From positions 818,571-882,570 of the forward strand of contig NZ_RDBE01000001.1 in NCBI RefSeq assembly GCF_003674065.1: 64,000 nucleotides of DNA, read 5' to 3'. A program made the position numbers and the translations under genes. Shown piece after piece: positions 34,915 to 42,821 of this stretch. The stretch's first letter is position 1; every line of letters begins with the position of its first letter. The notes under the pieces were generated by a model that did no database searches, was not told where the DNA came from, and worked only from the letters and a program-made list of their open reading frames with translations. This stretch comes from Nocardioides mangrovicus (GTDB lineage: Bacteria > Actinomycetota > Actinomycetes > Propionibacteriales > Nocardioidaceae).

Positions 34915-34973
34915 TCCAGATCGAGTGACACCACCGCGGACGCCGTCGGTGGTGCTACTTGATCTGGACTACC
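34910..34973. repeat. 64 bp palindrome, copy D of GG(n)TAGTC family, carrying the cimA stop codon
   Basis: Arms 34910-34935 and 34948-34973 pair at 23 of 26 positions around a 12 nt loop. Ends GGTAGTCCAGATC / GATCTGGACTACC. The cimA TAG (34912-34914) is supplied by the element's own TAGTC end. It is nearly identical at both ends to the copy inside the gene at 42818-43741. Confidence 0.85.
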
Positions 34974-34983
34974 CCGGGAAACG

Positions 34984-35026
34984 CGCGAGGCCCTCACCAC
35001 GGCGGATCGTGGTGAGGGCCCTCGCG
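34984..35026. terminator. hairpin between cimA and the Cys-rich small gene
   Basis: CGCGAGGCCCTCACCACG (34984-35001) pairs with CGTGGTGAGGG + CCTCGCG (35008-35026) with one bulged C and a 6 nt loop: 18 bp. It lies between convergent genes. Confidence 0.7.
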
Positions 35027-35049
35027 AAGCAGTTCGCTCGTAACTCGTA

Positions 35050-35181
35050 TCAGGCGTGCAGGGTGACTCCGCAACGCGGGCAGTGCTGCCCGTGGCAGCA
35101 GTCCAGCGCCTGGCCACACTCACATGTGACCAGCGTTCCGAGCGGGGATCGGGCCCCCACCTCGGTTACCATGCTCGCCAT
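35050..35181 (-). CDS. 43-aa Cys/His-rich small protein (zinc ribbon or metallothionein-like)
   Basis: ATG at 35181 preceded by GGAGG with 6 nt spacing; stop TGA at 35050. The second half contains six Cys and three His in 23 residues: CECGQALDCCHGQHCPRCG, with C20, C22, C28, C29, C34 and C37. CxC, CC and CPxC spacing resembles a treble-clef or ribbon zinc site, or a small metallothionein. An internal ATG (MVTEVG) is an alternative start. It probably binds Zn2+ or another soft metal; function unknown. It is transcribed toward cimA. Confidence 0.7.
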   Translation of the reverse strand: MASMVTEVGARSPLGTLVTCECGQALDCCHGQHCPRCGVTLHA

Positions 35182-35331
35182 CACGCACCTCCATGGTCGA
35201 CAAGCGAACGTGCTCAGAGCATCGGCGGCACGAAGGACTACCCGCGGGGTTTCGCCCGTTCCTGGCCTGACAGCCAGACGTTATGACCCGATCGGACTAA
35301 GCCGGTCCACAGACACGCCCTCCGCCCGCAC

Positions 35332-35337
35332 TAGTCT
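35332..35337 (+). promoter_or_regulatory. -10 box of the amidase gene
   Basis: TAGTCT, 8 nt before the GTG start; leaderless-type arrangement like ilvD. Confidence 0.5.
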
Positions 35338-35345
35338 CGGGGGCC

Positions 35346-36728
35346 GTGACGCAGCTGCACGAGCTCAGTGCTCTGGACCAGGCAACGGCGGTCCGTCGCG
35401 GCGAGGTCTCCACCCGCGAGCTCGTCGAGCACCACCTGGCCCGCATCGAGGAGCACTCCTCCCGCCTCGGCGCCTTCGTGACCCTCACGCCCGAGGCAGC
35501 GCTGGCCGCCCACCCCACCAGTGACGGGCCGCTGGCCGGGGTGCCGACCGCGGTCAAGGACCTCAACGCCACCGCCGGGGTGCGCACCACCTACGGCTCG
35601 GTGCTGATGCGCGACTACGTGCCGCAGCACTCCGACGAGGTGGTGCTGCGCCTGCAGCGAGCCGGGCTGGTGAGCCTGGGCAAGACCAACACCCCGGAGT
35701 TCGGCTCGCCCTGCTACACCGAGCCCGACCCCTCGATCGCGCCGCCGGCCGTCACCCCGTGGGACACCACGCGCATGGCCGGCGGGTCCAGCGGGGGAGC
35801 GGCCACCGCGGTGGCCGCCGGGCTGGTGCCGGTGGCACAGGGCTCCGACGGCGGCGGCTCGATCCGGATCCCGGCCAGCTGCTGCGGCATCGTCGGCTTC
35901 AAGCCCAGCCGCGGCGTCGTCTCCAGCGCGCCCGGCTACGGCGACCCGATCGGGTTGGCCACCAGCGGCCCCCTGGCCCGCACCGTCCGCGACGCCGCCG
36001 CGCTGCTCGACGTGCTCGCCGGACGCGCGGTGGGCGACCCGTACTGGACGCCGACGCAGCCCTACCTCGCCGCCTGCGACGTCGAGCCTCGGCGGCTGCG
36101 CGTGGCACGCTTCGTCGAGCCGATCCTGATGGACGCCGAGGTGCACCCCGCGTGCCACCGCGCCTGGGAGGACGCCTCGAGGCTGCTGGAGTCGCTCGGC
36201 CACGAGGTCGAGGACGTACCTGTCCCGATCCCGCGCGAGGCGGCCGAGGTGTTCCTGACCTGCTGGACGGTGCTGACCGCGGTGACGCCGGTGCCCGCCG
36301 AGCAGCGCCACCTGCTGCGACCGCTGACGCGCTGGCAGATCGAGCAGGGCGAGCAGGTGAGCGGACCGGACTTCGGCCGCGCCATCGGCGAGACCCGCCG
36401 CATCGCCGCGCGGGCGCTGGCCGCGCTGGCGGCGTACGACGTGGTGCTGACGCCGACGCTCGCCCAGCCGCCGCTGCCGGTCGGTGTGCTGCGCGACGAC
36501 GAGGACCCCGAGGCCGACTTCCACGCCCAGGGTCGCTTCACCCCGTGGACCTCGAGCTGGAACATCACCGGGATGCCGGCCGTCTCGCTGCCGCTGCACC
36601 AGAGCGACGACGGGCTGCCGGTGGGTGTCATGCTCGCCGGCCGCCCCGGCGAGGACGCCGCGCTGTTCTCGCTCGCGGCGCAGGTCGAGGCCGCGCGACC
36701 GTGGGCGGATCGGCGCCCGTCGATCTAG
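35346..36728 (+). CDS. amidase signature (AS) family amidase
   Basis: 460 residues. The Ser-cis-Ser-Lys triad is K71 ([12 protein letters not shown]), cis-S148 ([16 protein letters not shown]) and nucleophile S172 ([13 protein letters not shown]), with FKPSRG following. It is an enzyme hydrolysing C-N amide bonds; AS family members range from indoleacetamide and nylon-oligomer hydrolases to GatA. It is not GatA: gatC and gatB are absent and the C-terminal half matches stand-alone amidases ([21 protein letters not shown]). No signal peptide, cytoplasmic. The following operon starts 10 bp downstream with its own -10 box overlapping the stop. Confidence 0.88.
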   Translation: MTQLHELSALDQATAVRRGEVSTRELVEHHLARIEEHSSRLGAFVTLTPEAALAAHPTSDGPLAGVPTAVKDLNATAGVRTTYGSVLMRDYVPQHSDEVVLRLQRAGLVSLGKTNTPEFGSPCYTEPDPSIAPPAVTPWDTTRMAGGSSGGAATAVAAGLVPVAQGSDGGGSIRIPASCCGIVGFKPSRGVVSSAPGYGDPIGLATSGPLARTVRDAAALLDVLAGRAVGDPYWTPTQPYLAACDVEPRRLRVARFVEPILMDAEVHPACHRAWEDASRLLESLGHEVEDVPVPIPREAAEVFLTCWTVLTAVTPVPAEQRHLLRPLTRWQIEQGEQVSGPDFGRAIGETRRIAARALAALAAYDVVLTPTLAQPPLPVGVLRDDEDPEADFHAQGRFTPWTSSWNITGMPAVSLPLHQSDDGLPVGVMLAGRPGEDAALFSLAAQVEAARPWADRRPSI

Positions 36729-36738
36729 GATCCTGCCC

Positions 36739-37401
36739 GTGTCGGACTCGGGTGCGGGCGAGGCGGCGTCCACGGCTGCCGCCGAGGGCCGTCCGAAGCT
36801 ACGCCACCGCGCCCGCGGCTTCGTCAAGAACCGCTCGAACAAGCAGAAGGTCACCGGCGTCGCCGCGGTGGCGCTGCTGATCACCGCGCCCTTCGGGGGC
36901 CTGAAGGCCGAGCCGGCGCCGAAGCCCGCCACGCTGCACCTGAACCGCGCCTACGACATCGGGCCGTTCGACGTCACCGTGCAGAAGGTCGTCACCGTCA
37001 GCTCGCTCAGCCCCGTCATCAAGCCGGCCAGGAAGCACGACCGGCTGCTGGTCGTCGAGGCGCTGGTGCACAACCGCACCGACGAGCCGCAGTACTCCTC
37101 CTACATCTCCAAGGCGATCGTCACCAAGAACATGGGTGCGCGGCCCGGCGTCGCGGACGCCTACCTGGTCAAGGACGCCAGCTCGCTGAGCGAGCAGGTG
37201 AACCCGGGTCTGACCTACCGGCTGGCGTTCGTGTTCCAGCAGGCACGCGGCTGGGAGCCCGCTTCGGGTGACGACGCTCCGCGGCTTGGTCTGGGTCGTT
37301 GGACCTTCCAGGCCGACGACCCGCTCACCTTGGACCCCGACGCCTGGGTGCCCGAACGGCTCCTGGTCGAGGCTCCGGTCGACGTGAAGGTCAAGCCGTG
37401 A
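36739..37401 (+). CDS. unknown membrane-anchored protein, operon gene 1
   Basis: 220 residues. A basic cytoplasmic N-terminus of about 40 residues (KLRHRARGFVKNRSNKQK) precedes one hydrophobic segment (VTGVAAVALLITAPFGGL, about 40-57). A predicted extracytoplasmic beta-rich domain follows (DIGPFDVTVQKVVTVSSL, DRLLVVEALVHNRTDEP), resembling immunoglobulin-like domains of the DUF4352 type in its alternation. GTG lies 7 nt after TAGGAT (36726-36731). Its TGA overlaps the next start (GTGA). No function known; the three genes presumably make partner proteins at the membrane. Confidence 0.65.
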   Translation: MSDSGAGEAASTAAAEGRPKLRHRARGFVKNRSNKQKVTGVAAVALLITAPFGGLKAEPAPKPATLHLNRAYDIGPFDVTVQKVVTVSSLSPVIKPARKHDRLLVVEALVHNRTDEPQYSSYISKAIVTKNMGARPGVADAYLVKDASSLSEQVNPGLTYRLAFVFQQARGWEPASGDDAPRLGLGRWTFQADDPLTLDPDAWVPERLLVEAPVDVKVKP

Positions 37402-38018
37402 GGCGCTCGGTGACGTTGGCGGTGGCCCTGATCGCCGCGATGGCGTTGGGCCGGGCGATCACCGATCACCTACCGATCGGCAACGTCTCGAGCCGGCCGT
37501 TCGTGCGCACGGGACGGGTCGACCACGCGCTCTCGCTGCGCTACGCCGACGTGAAGGTCACCGACGTGCGGGTGGTCGCCTTCCTCGGCACGCCCAGCGG
37601 CGCGGCCGCGCCCGCGGGCCGGTTCCTCGCCGTCTACGCCACGATCACGGCGAAGCGCCAGCCGCAGCAGGTGGGCTACGTCGGTCTGCTCGGTGGCGAC
37701 GGTCGTCCCTACGCCGTCACCAGCCGGGGCTCCTGCTCCGTGCCCGGCGCCTTCTACCCGACCGGTCTGCGCTACCACGTCATGTACTGCTTCGACGTGC
37801 CGAAGCGCGCGCTCGAGGGCAGCCGGCTGGAGCTGTCGCAGGGTGTGCCGGGCCAGGGCGGGGGCCAGGCGCGCGACGACGTCGCCCGGATCGCCCTCGG
37901 GTTGAGCCGGGCCGACGTGACGAAGGGCTGGGCCACCACGACCGGACTCGACGGCTTCTCCGGCGGCTTCGAGACGGCCGACCAGAAGTCGCTGACGCTG
38001 ACCGAGGGGTCGTCGTGA
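37398..38018 (+). CDS. unknown membrane-anchored protein, operon gene 2
   Basis: 206 residues. An N-terminal hydrophobic segment (RRSVTLAVALIAAMALGRAI) is followed by an exported beta-rich domain with two Cys (RGSCSVPG, MYCFDV) that could form a disulfide. It shares the layout of gene 1: DVKVTDVRVVAFL then GRFLAVYATITAKRQP corresponds to DVTVQKVVTV then DRLLVVEALVHNRTDEP, suggesting the two domains are distant homologues. Starts and ends overlap neighbours by 4 nt (GTGA), so the operon is translationally coupled. Function unknown. Confidence 0.65.
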   Translation: MRRSVTLAVALIAAMALGRAITDHLPIGNVSSRPFVRTGRVDHALSLRYADVKVTDVRVVAFLGTPSGAAAPAGRFLAVYATITAKRQPQQVGYVGLLGGDGRPYAVTSRGSCSVPGAFYPTGLRYHVMYCFDVPKRALEGSRLELSQGVPGQGGGQARDDVARIALGLSRADVTKGWATTTGLDGFSGGFETADQKSLTLTEGSS

Positions 38019-38632
38019 GCAGGGGGTGGTGGCGCGCGAACCGGCTCTGGCTCCCGCTGGTGCCGGTCGCCCTGGTGGCGATGCTGGCCGCGGCGAGCTA
38101 CCACGTGAAGACGTTCTGGTTCGACGACGGCCTGCACCGCACGCTGGTCACAGCGAAGCCCGGTCACGTCGCAGCGGTCGACATCCCCTACGAGGACACC
38201 GCCGGCAAGACCGCCTACCGGTTCCGGGTGCGCGTGGACAAGGTGACACCGACGACGACCTACCTGGACTCCCTGGGGGATCGCACCCGGGTTCAGGCGG
38301 GCGTCTCGGCCTACCGCGTGCGCCTCGGTTTCAGCGCCGACCCCAGCGTCGCGCTGAGCGGCTGCCAGCTCACCGTCGTCGACGCCGCCGGTCATCAGTA
38401 CGACGTCAACGGCCTCCCGGTGAGCCAGACGCTGTGCGTACCCGACGGCCACGAGGGCCCCTCTCCCGCCTTGTACAAGGGGGCGAAGCGGGGCGCGGTG
38501 GAGAAGGGGCACCAGCGCCCACGCACCTGGACGACGTCGCCGGTGGTGCTGGTGCCCACCGGTGCCCGGCCGGTGGAGGTCAGGGTGTGGTTCGCTCGGC
38601 CGGACTACGTGAGCCTGCGGCTGCCTCGCTGA
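38015..38632 (+). CDS. unknown membrane-anchored protein, operon gene 3
   Basis: 205 residues. An N-terminal anchor (NRLWLPLVPVALVAMLAAASY) precedes an exported domain with the segment TAYRFRVRVDKVTPTTTYLD and two Cys (SGCQLTVVD, QTLCVPDG) that may pair. A basic region (YKGAKRGAVEKGHQRPR) precedes the C-terminal strand. It overlaps gene 2 by GTGA. The 3' end overlaps the convergent membrane-protein gene by 53 bp, so transcription of the two genes would interfere or form complementary RNA ends. Function unknown. Confidence 0.65.
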   Translation: MSRGWWRANRLWLPLVPVALVAMLAAASYHVKTFWFDDGLHRTLVTAKPGHVAAVDIPYEDTAGKTAYRFRVRVDKVTPTTTYLDSLGDRTRVQAGVSAYRVRLGFSADPSVALSGCQLTVVDAAGHQYDVNGLPVSQTLCVPDGHEGPSPALYKGAKRGAVEKGHQRPRTWTTSPVVLVPTGARPVEVRVWFARPDYVSLRLPR

Positions 38633-39884
38633 GCAGCGAGGGCACCAGCACCCACTCCAGGGCGGCGGCGAGCAGCGGCGCCGTCACCGCCATCGACAGG
38701 GCCAGGCCGAGCCCCGCCTCCATTGGCGAGATGGCCAGCCAGGTGTCGGTGTCCAACGGTCCGATGAGTAGCCGGACGGCCTCGGAGAACAGCAGCGGGA
38801 TGCGGATCGCCACCAAGAACGCGAGCCCGAACACCAGCATCGGCAGCAGCCCGGCCGAGCCCAGCAGGCGCAGGCCGTTCCAGAACGCCGAGAACCGCTC
38901 GACGATGTCGGAGAGCAGCGAGGCGAGCCCCTTGCGCAGCCACGCCGGCACCACCGTGAGCCGCTCGATCCAAGGGTGCTCGAAGGGCGCGGGCGGTGCG
39001 AGCTTGTGGCCCAGCACGACCGCGCCGACGGCGAGCCAGGCGATCGGCACGACCACCACGGCGTCGAGTGACCCGACCAGTCCCAGCACCCAGGTGGTCA
39101 GCGCGTCCACCGGGTGCCCGAACCACCCGAGGTGGTCCACGACGCGCTCGTAGGTCGAGCGCACGGTGTGCACGGCGACGCGGTCGTCGAGCCAGTTCGT
39201 GCCGGCGGTGCGCACCTGCACGGACTGCCCGGCCACCTGCCCGGTGTAGTACACCTCGACCAGGGCGCCGAGGAAGGCCAGCAGCAGGAACCTGGTCAGG
39301 TTCTCGATGCGGCCCAGCGTCCAGCGCAGCACCCACGCGATCGCCACGATCATGAGCGCGATCTGCACGGGGTAGATGCCGAGCCGGCCGGCGTAGTCGT
39401 AGTGCAGCGTGTGGAGCAGCGAGAACCGGTTGAACTCGTTGAACGCCGCCTCGTTGCGGAAGCGCGAGATGTCCTGGTCGAGCAGGCCGTAGGAGACGTA
39501 GACGGCGAGGAACGGCACCAGCACCGACACCGCGACGTCGACGAGCCGCCGCTCCCGGCCCTCGGTGACGGCCTCAGGTGCCCGCTGCGCGCTGACCTCC
39601 TTCAGCCGCGGCAGGGAGGCGCCGCACAGGTGCAGCATCGCGATGATCGGCAGGAGGTACCCCAGCGGAGCCAGGATCAAGATGAGCTGGCCCAGGATCG
39701 GCACGGAGTCGCTGACCTCGACCGCCGCCCACAGCACGCCCGCGCGGATGCCCGCGCCCAGCAGGCTCAGTGCCAGCAGCGCCGGCCAGTGCCGGGCGAT
39801 GAGGCGGCCCGCGGTGAGCAGCACGGCGGGCACGTCGCGGACCGAGACGCGGTCCTCCCGAGGAGATGGGGCAACGAGGGTCAT
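38580..39884 (-). CDS. polytopic membrane protein of unknown function (434 aa)
   Basis: About nine to ten hydrophobic helices, with a large charged region between helices 4 and 6 (RTAGTNWLDDRVAVHTVRSTYERVVDHLGW). No transporter signature was recognised. The C-terminal stretch LALSMAVTAPLLAAALEWVLVPSLL ends in a short polar tail. It is tail-to-tail with the three-gene operon of exported domains, with a 53 bp overlap; a functional link is possible but only positional. The start is ATG; the next gene upstream (XRE-cupin) ends 12 bp before. Confidence 0.7.
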   Translation of the reverse strand: MTLVAPSPREDRVSVRDVPAVLLTAGRLIARHWPALLALSLLGAGIRAGVLWAAVEVSDSVPILGQLILILAPLGYLLPIIAMLHLCGASLPRLKEVSAQRAPEAVTEGRERRLVDVAVSVLVPFLAVYVSYGLLDQDISRFRNEAAFNEFNRFSLLHTLHYDYAGRLGIYPVQIALMIVAIAWVLRWTLGRIENLTRFLLLAFLGALVEVYYTGQVAGQSVQVRTAGTNWLDDRVAVHTVRSTYERVVDHLGWFGHPVDALTTWVLGLVGSLDAVVVVPIAWLAVGAVVLGHKLAPPAPFEHPWIERLTVVPAWLRKGLASLLSDIVERFSAFWNGLRLLGSAGLLPMLVFGLAFLVAIRIPLLFSEAVRLLIGPLDTDTWLAISPMEAGLGLALSMAVTAPLLAAALEWVLVPSLLSEAAAGSRSPAERTTP

Positions 39885-39896
39885 GGCGCGCCGAGG

Positions 39897-40448
39897 TTAC
39901 TTCGGGCGGGCCCGCACGTGCATCCGTTCGCCTTGCGGTCCGAAGATGCTGAGGATCTCGGTCGGACGGGCGTCGGCGCAGCCGAACCAGTGCGGCGTAC
40001 GCGTGTCGAACTCCGCCACCTCGCCCGGGCCGAGCACCAGGTCGTGGTCCCCGAGCACCAGCCGCAGCCGTCCGTCGACGACGTAGAGCCACTCGTAACC
40101 ATCATGGGAGCGTGGATCGGGCTCGCACCGCCGGGGGTCGATCACCTGCTTGAAGACGCGTGTGCCGCCGGGGCGGTTGCTCAGCGGCACGATCGTCGCC
40201 CACTGCGTCCTACGCGGCCGCAGGTGGACGCGTGGGTCACCGGTGGCTGGGGCGTCGACGAGGTCGTCGAGGGTGACGGCGTAGGTGCGGGCCAGGGGGA
40301 GCAGCAGCTCGAGCGTCGCCCTGCGGCCACCCGACTCCAGCCGCGACAGCGTGCTCACCGAGATGGCGGTCTGCTCGGCCACCTCGGCCAGGGTGAGGTC
40401 GCGCTCGGCGCGCAGGAGTCGCAGACGATCACCGAGGCCGTTTGCCAT
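39897..40448 (-). CDS. XRE-family regulator with C-terminal cupin domain
   Basis: 183 residues. The N-terminal helix-turn-helix (about 4-60) reads LGDRLRLLRAERDLTLAEVAEQTAISVSTLSRLESGGRRATLELLLPLA. The C-terminal cupin (about 75-180) has HDGYEWLYVVDGRLRLVLGDHDLVLGPGEVAEFDTRTPHWFG. This is the PuuR/SutR-like architecture in which the cupin binds a small ligand. ATG at 40448 is chosen because earlier in-frame starts would cross the divergent promoter. It is divergent from a flavoprotein gene, which is its likely target together with itself. It lies 12 bp from the polytopic membrane-protein gene and may be co-transcribed with it. Confidence 0.85.
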   Translation of the reverse strand: MANGLGDRLRLLRAERDLTLAEVAEQTAISVSTLSRLESGGRRATLELLLPLARTYAVTLDDLVDAPATGDPRVHLRPRRTQWATIVPLSNRPGGTRVFKQVIDPRRCEPDPRSHDGYEWLYVVDGRLRLVLGDHDLVLGPGEVAEFDTRTPHWFGCADARPTEILSIFGPQGERMHVRARPK

Positions 40449-40477
40449 ACCGGCAAGGTAACTTGTCGCTCTAGCGA
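40442..40477. promoter_or_regulatory. operator-like dyads between XRE-cupin and flavoprotein genes
   Basis: TTGCC, 5 nt, GGCAA (40442-40456) overlaps the regulator's start codon. TCGCTCTAGCGA (40466-40477) is a 12 bp palindrome 21 bp before the flavoprotein ATG. Either could bind the XRE-cupin protein. Confidence 0.5.
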
Positions 40478-40497
40478 TAGCCGTTGAGGCTGAGAGC

Positions 40498-41424
40498 ATG
40501 GATCACGACGTCATCGTCATCGGAGGAGGCGCGGCCGGGCTCTCCGGTGCTCTCATGCTGGGTCGCTCGCGACGCGACGTGCTGGTGCTCGACGCGGGGG
40601 AGCAGCGCAATCGGTCGGCAGAGGGCGTGCACGGCTTCGTGACCCGCGACGGACTGCCGCCTGCGGAGCTCGTCCGCATCGGGACCGAGGAGGTGGCCGG
40701 CTACGGGGTGCAGATGCGCCCAGCGACGGCCACCTCGGCGCGAGCGGTCGACGGTGGCTTCGAGGTGTCCCTCGCCGTCGGAGGTGCCGTCACGGCGCGC
40801 CGGCTGCTGGTGACCACCGGCGCGGTCGACGAGCTCCCCGACGTCCCCGGGCTGCGCGAGCAGTGGGGCCGTCACGTCGTGCACTGCCCTTACTGCCACG
40901 GCTGGGAGGTGCGCGACGAACCGATCGCCGTCCTGGCCACCGGACCCGCGGCTGCCCACCAGGCTCTACTGTTCAGCCAGCTCTCGGATCGGGTGAGCCT
41001 GCTGACCGACGGTCACGACGTCGCCGACCTCGACCTGGTCCGCGCTGCCGGGGTGAGGGTCGTCGAGGGCCAGGTCGCCCGGATCCTCGCCGAGGGCTCC
41101 CAGCTGACCGGCGTCGAGGTGGCCGGCTCCGTACTGCCGGTGACGACCGTGGCCGTCGCCTCGAAGGTGGTCGCACGTTCGACCGTGCTCGAGGCGCTCG
41201 GCGCGGAGACCGCCGACCTCGAGATGGGCGGGCAACTGGTCGCCCGCCACGTCGTCGCCGACCCGGTGACTCGCGAGACGTCGGTGCCAGGGGTCTACGC
41301 GGCGGGCAACGTCGCCGAACCGATGGCCCAGGTCGTCGGCGCCGCTGCCGCCGGCGCGATGGCGGGGGCGGTCATCAACATGGCGCTGGTGCAGGAGGAC
41401 GTGCGCGCCGCCGTCGGGGCGTGA
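40498..41424 (+). CDS. thioredoxin-reductase-like FAD/NAD(P)-dependent oxidoreductase
   Basis: 308 residues. The FAD motif VIVIGGGAAGLSGALMLGRSRRDVLVLD opens the protein. The redox-active pair is CPYC in HVVHCPYCHGWEVRD (about 128-143), like the CxxC of low-molecular-weight thioredoxin reductases. The second dinucleotide loop reads VLATGPAAAHQA rather than a full GxGxxA/G. The C-terminal VPGVYAAGNVAEPMAQVVGAAAAGAMAGA binds FAD. The weak NADPH loop suggests a flavin disulfide reductase or oxidase with a different electron donor, as in TrxR-like holomycin or gliotoxin oxidases. Its partner is unknown; thioredoxin is not adjacent. Confidence 0.82.
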   Translation: MDHDVIVIGGGAAGLSGALMLGRSRRDVLVLDAGEQRNRSAEGVHGFVTRDGLPPAELVRIGTEEVAGYGVQMRPATATSARAVDGGFEVSLAVGGAVTARRLLVTTGAVDELPDVPGLREQWGRHVVHCPYCHGWEVRDEPIAVLATGPAAAHQALLFSQLSDRVSLLTDGHDVADLDLVRAAGVRVVEGQVARILAEGSQLTGVEVAGSVLPVTTVAVASKVVARSTVLEALGAETADLEMGGQLVARHVVADPVTRETSVPGVYAAGNVAEPMAQVVGAAAAGAMAGAVINMALVQEDVRAAVGA

Positions 41425-41498
41425 CCCGGTAGCGCACGAGGGCGGCAGAGGCAGTCGGCCTCACGCGGCAGACCTCATCGGTGATCCATAGTGGGGGG

Positions 41499-41888
41499 AT
41501 GGCCCTGCACCCGGAGAAGTCCTGGTTCGGCGTGGTCCTGGAGTGCGCCGACGCCTCCGAGCTCGCCCACTTCTACCGCCGGCTGCTGGGCTGGGAGCTC
41601 TTCGCCGACGCCCCCGACTGGGCGACCGTCGCCCCGTCGGCCACCGGCGGCCTCAACCTCGCCTTCAACGGCGACCCCGGCTACGCCCGCCCCGTGTGGC
41701 CCCGCGTGGACGGCGAGCAGCAGATGCAGCTGCACCTCGACTTCCAGGTCGAGGACCTCGACGAGGCCGTCGACCACGCCCTCGCCTGCGGCGCGACGCT
41801 GGCCTCGTTCCAGCCGCAGGACGACGTCCGGGTCCTGCTCGACCCGGCCGGCCACCCGTTCTGCGTCTACCTGGACTCCGAGGACTGA
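41499..41888 (+). CDS. VOC superfamily protein
   Basis: 129 residues with two VOC modules: SWFGVVLECADASELAHFYRRLLGWELF and QLHLDFQVEDLDEAVDHALACGA...VLLDPAGHPFCVYL. This is the glyoxalase-like subgroup often described as a putative enzyme related to lactoylglutathione lyase. The ATG at 41499 follows CATAGT by 6 nt; an in-frame ATG at 41481 is less likely. Substrate unknown. Confidence 0.8.
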   Translation: MALHPEKSWFGVVLECADASELAHFYRRLLGWELFADAPDWATVAPSATGGLNLAFNGDPGYARPVWPRVDGEQQMQLHLDFQVEDLDEAVDHALACGATLASFQPQDDVRVLLDPAGHPFCVYLDSED

Positions 41889-41899
41889 GGTCGGCGGAC

Positions 41900-42405
41900 G
41901 TCTGGACCTACGTCGTAACCGACGTGGAGCCAGACGGTCCGTGGCCGGGGGTGAAATCGATGCGCTCGTTCGCATCGGTGGCCGTCTCCCTCGATGGCGC
42001 CGAGCAAGGCCGTTTCGAAGCGGTGCTCGAGCCGCTGCCCGGCACGGCGCCGGACGAGAGCACGTTCGCCTGGTTCCAGACCTACCCGGACGCGTGGGCC
42101 GGCGCTACGACGAACCCCGAGCCCGTCCCCGCTGTGATGGCGCGATACGTCAGCTGGTTGAAGACGCTGCCGTGGCACCGTGTATCCACTACCAACTCCG
42201 TCGCTTCGCCCGATACGGGGTCAGACAGGGGCATTGCTAGGTGCAGCCGGACATCCTGCCGAGCGAGTGGTTCGGCGATGTCGAGCACACACACGGCGCC
42301 ATCGACGAGGCCCTCGGCTTCGCGAACCTGCTGATCGAGCTCTCCTGTCGCGGCCGCGCCGGCGACGTATCCGTTCCTGAGCCTCAGGACGGTCGGGCGA
42401 GATAG
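41900..42405 (+). pseudogene. decayed DEDDh 3'-5' exonuclease gene
   Basis: Two fragments in different frames. The first (41900 to about 42180) has exonuclease motif I in TYVVTDVEPDGPWPG and a family-like ASVAVSLDG...WFQTYPDAWAGATT, but no start codon in front. The second (about 42250-42405) has the motif III-like segment VEHTHGAIDEALGFANLL, ending at TAG 42403. The middle part with motif II is missing, replaced by about 70 bp of non-coding sequence. This is consistent with an internal deletion plus frameshift. Motif I and III assignments follow the DnaQ-like family pattern. Confidence 0.7.
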
Positions 42406-42821
42406 GCGGTCTTGGCGTCGGGGTCGAAACCGCAGGCTCGGTAGAACGCGTGCGTGGCCGGGGTCCGCGAGCCCGTCATCAGCATCGCCTTGTAGCAGCC
42501 GGCTTCCCACGCCCGGCGCAAGGTCGCCGCCATCATGCGCTTGCCCAGGCCGGTGCCGCGTCGGGTCTGCTCGACGACCACGTTCTCGATCACCGCGTAC
42601 GGCGCTGCCGAGCGCGAGAGGTTCGGGATCAGGTTGAGGTAGGTCGTGGCCACCAGCTCGCCGTCCTCGTCGAGCACCAGCAGGTGAAGGTGCTCGGCGG
42701 CGACGATGGACTCGAAGATCAGCCGGTCCGACCCGTCCGTGAGGACGGTGTCGTACGGGTGCAGCTGACGGTAGAGCCGGATCACGCCGTCGAAGTCGTC
42801 GAGCGTCGCCTCGCGGATCAC
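42384..42821 (-). CDS. GNAT family N-acetyltransferase
   Basis: 145 residues. IREATLDDFDGVIRLYRQLHP opens the fold; ENVVVEQTRRGTGLGKRMMAATLRRAWEAGCYKAML is motif A with the acetyl-CoA loop RRGTGLGK, and AFYRACGFDPDAKTAYLAR is motif B. Acceptor substrate unknown. GTG start overlaps the upstream gene's TGA (GTGA), so it is translationally coupled to it. Its 3' end overlaps the exonuclease remnant on the other strand by about 20 bp. Confidence 0.85.
   Translation of the reverse strand: MIREATLDDFDGVIRLYRQLHPYDTVLTDGSDRLIFESIVAAEHLHLLVLDEDGELVATTYLNLIPNLSRSAAPYAVIENVVVEQTRRGTGLGKRMMAATLRRAWEAGCYKAMLMTGSRTPATHAFYRACGFDPDAKTAYLARPS

Noticed and set aside
36739..39884. Type VII or other secretion system
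   Set aside because: No ATPase, WXG100 or mycosin gene is nearby, and the domains lack secretion-system motifs.
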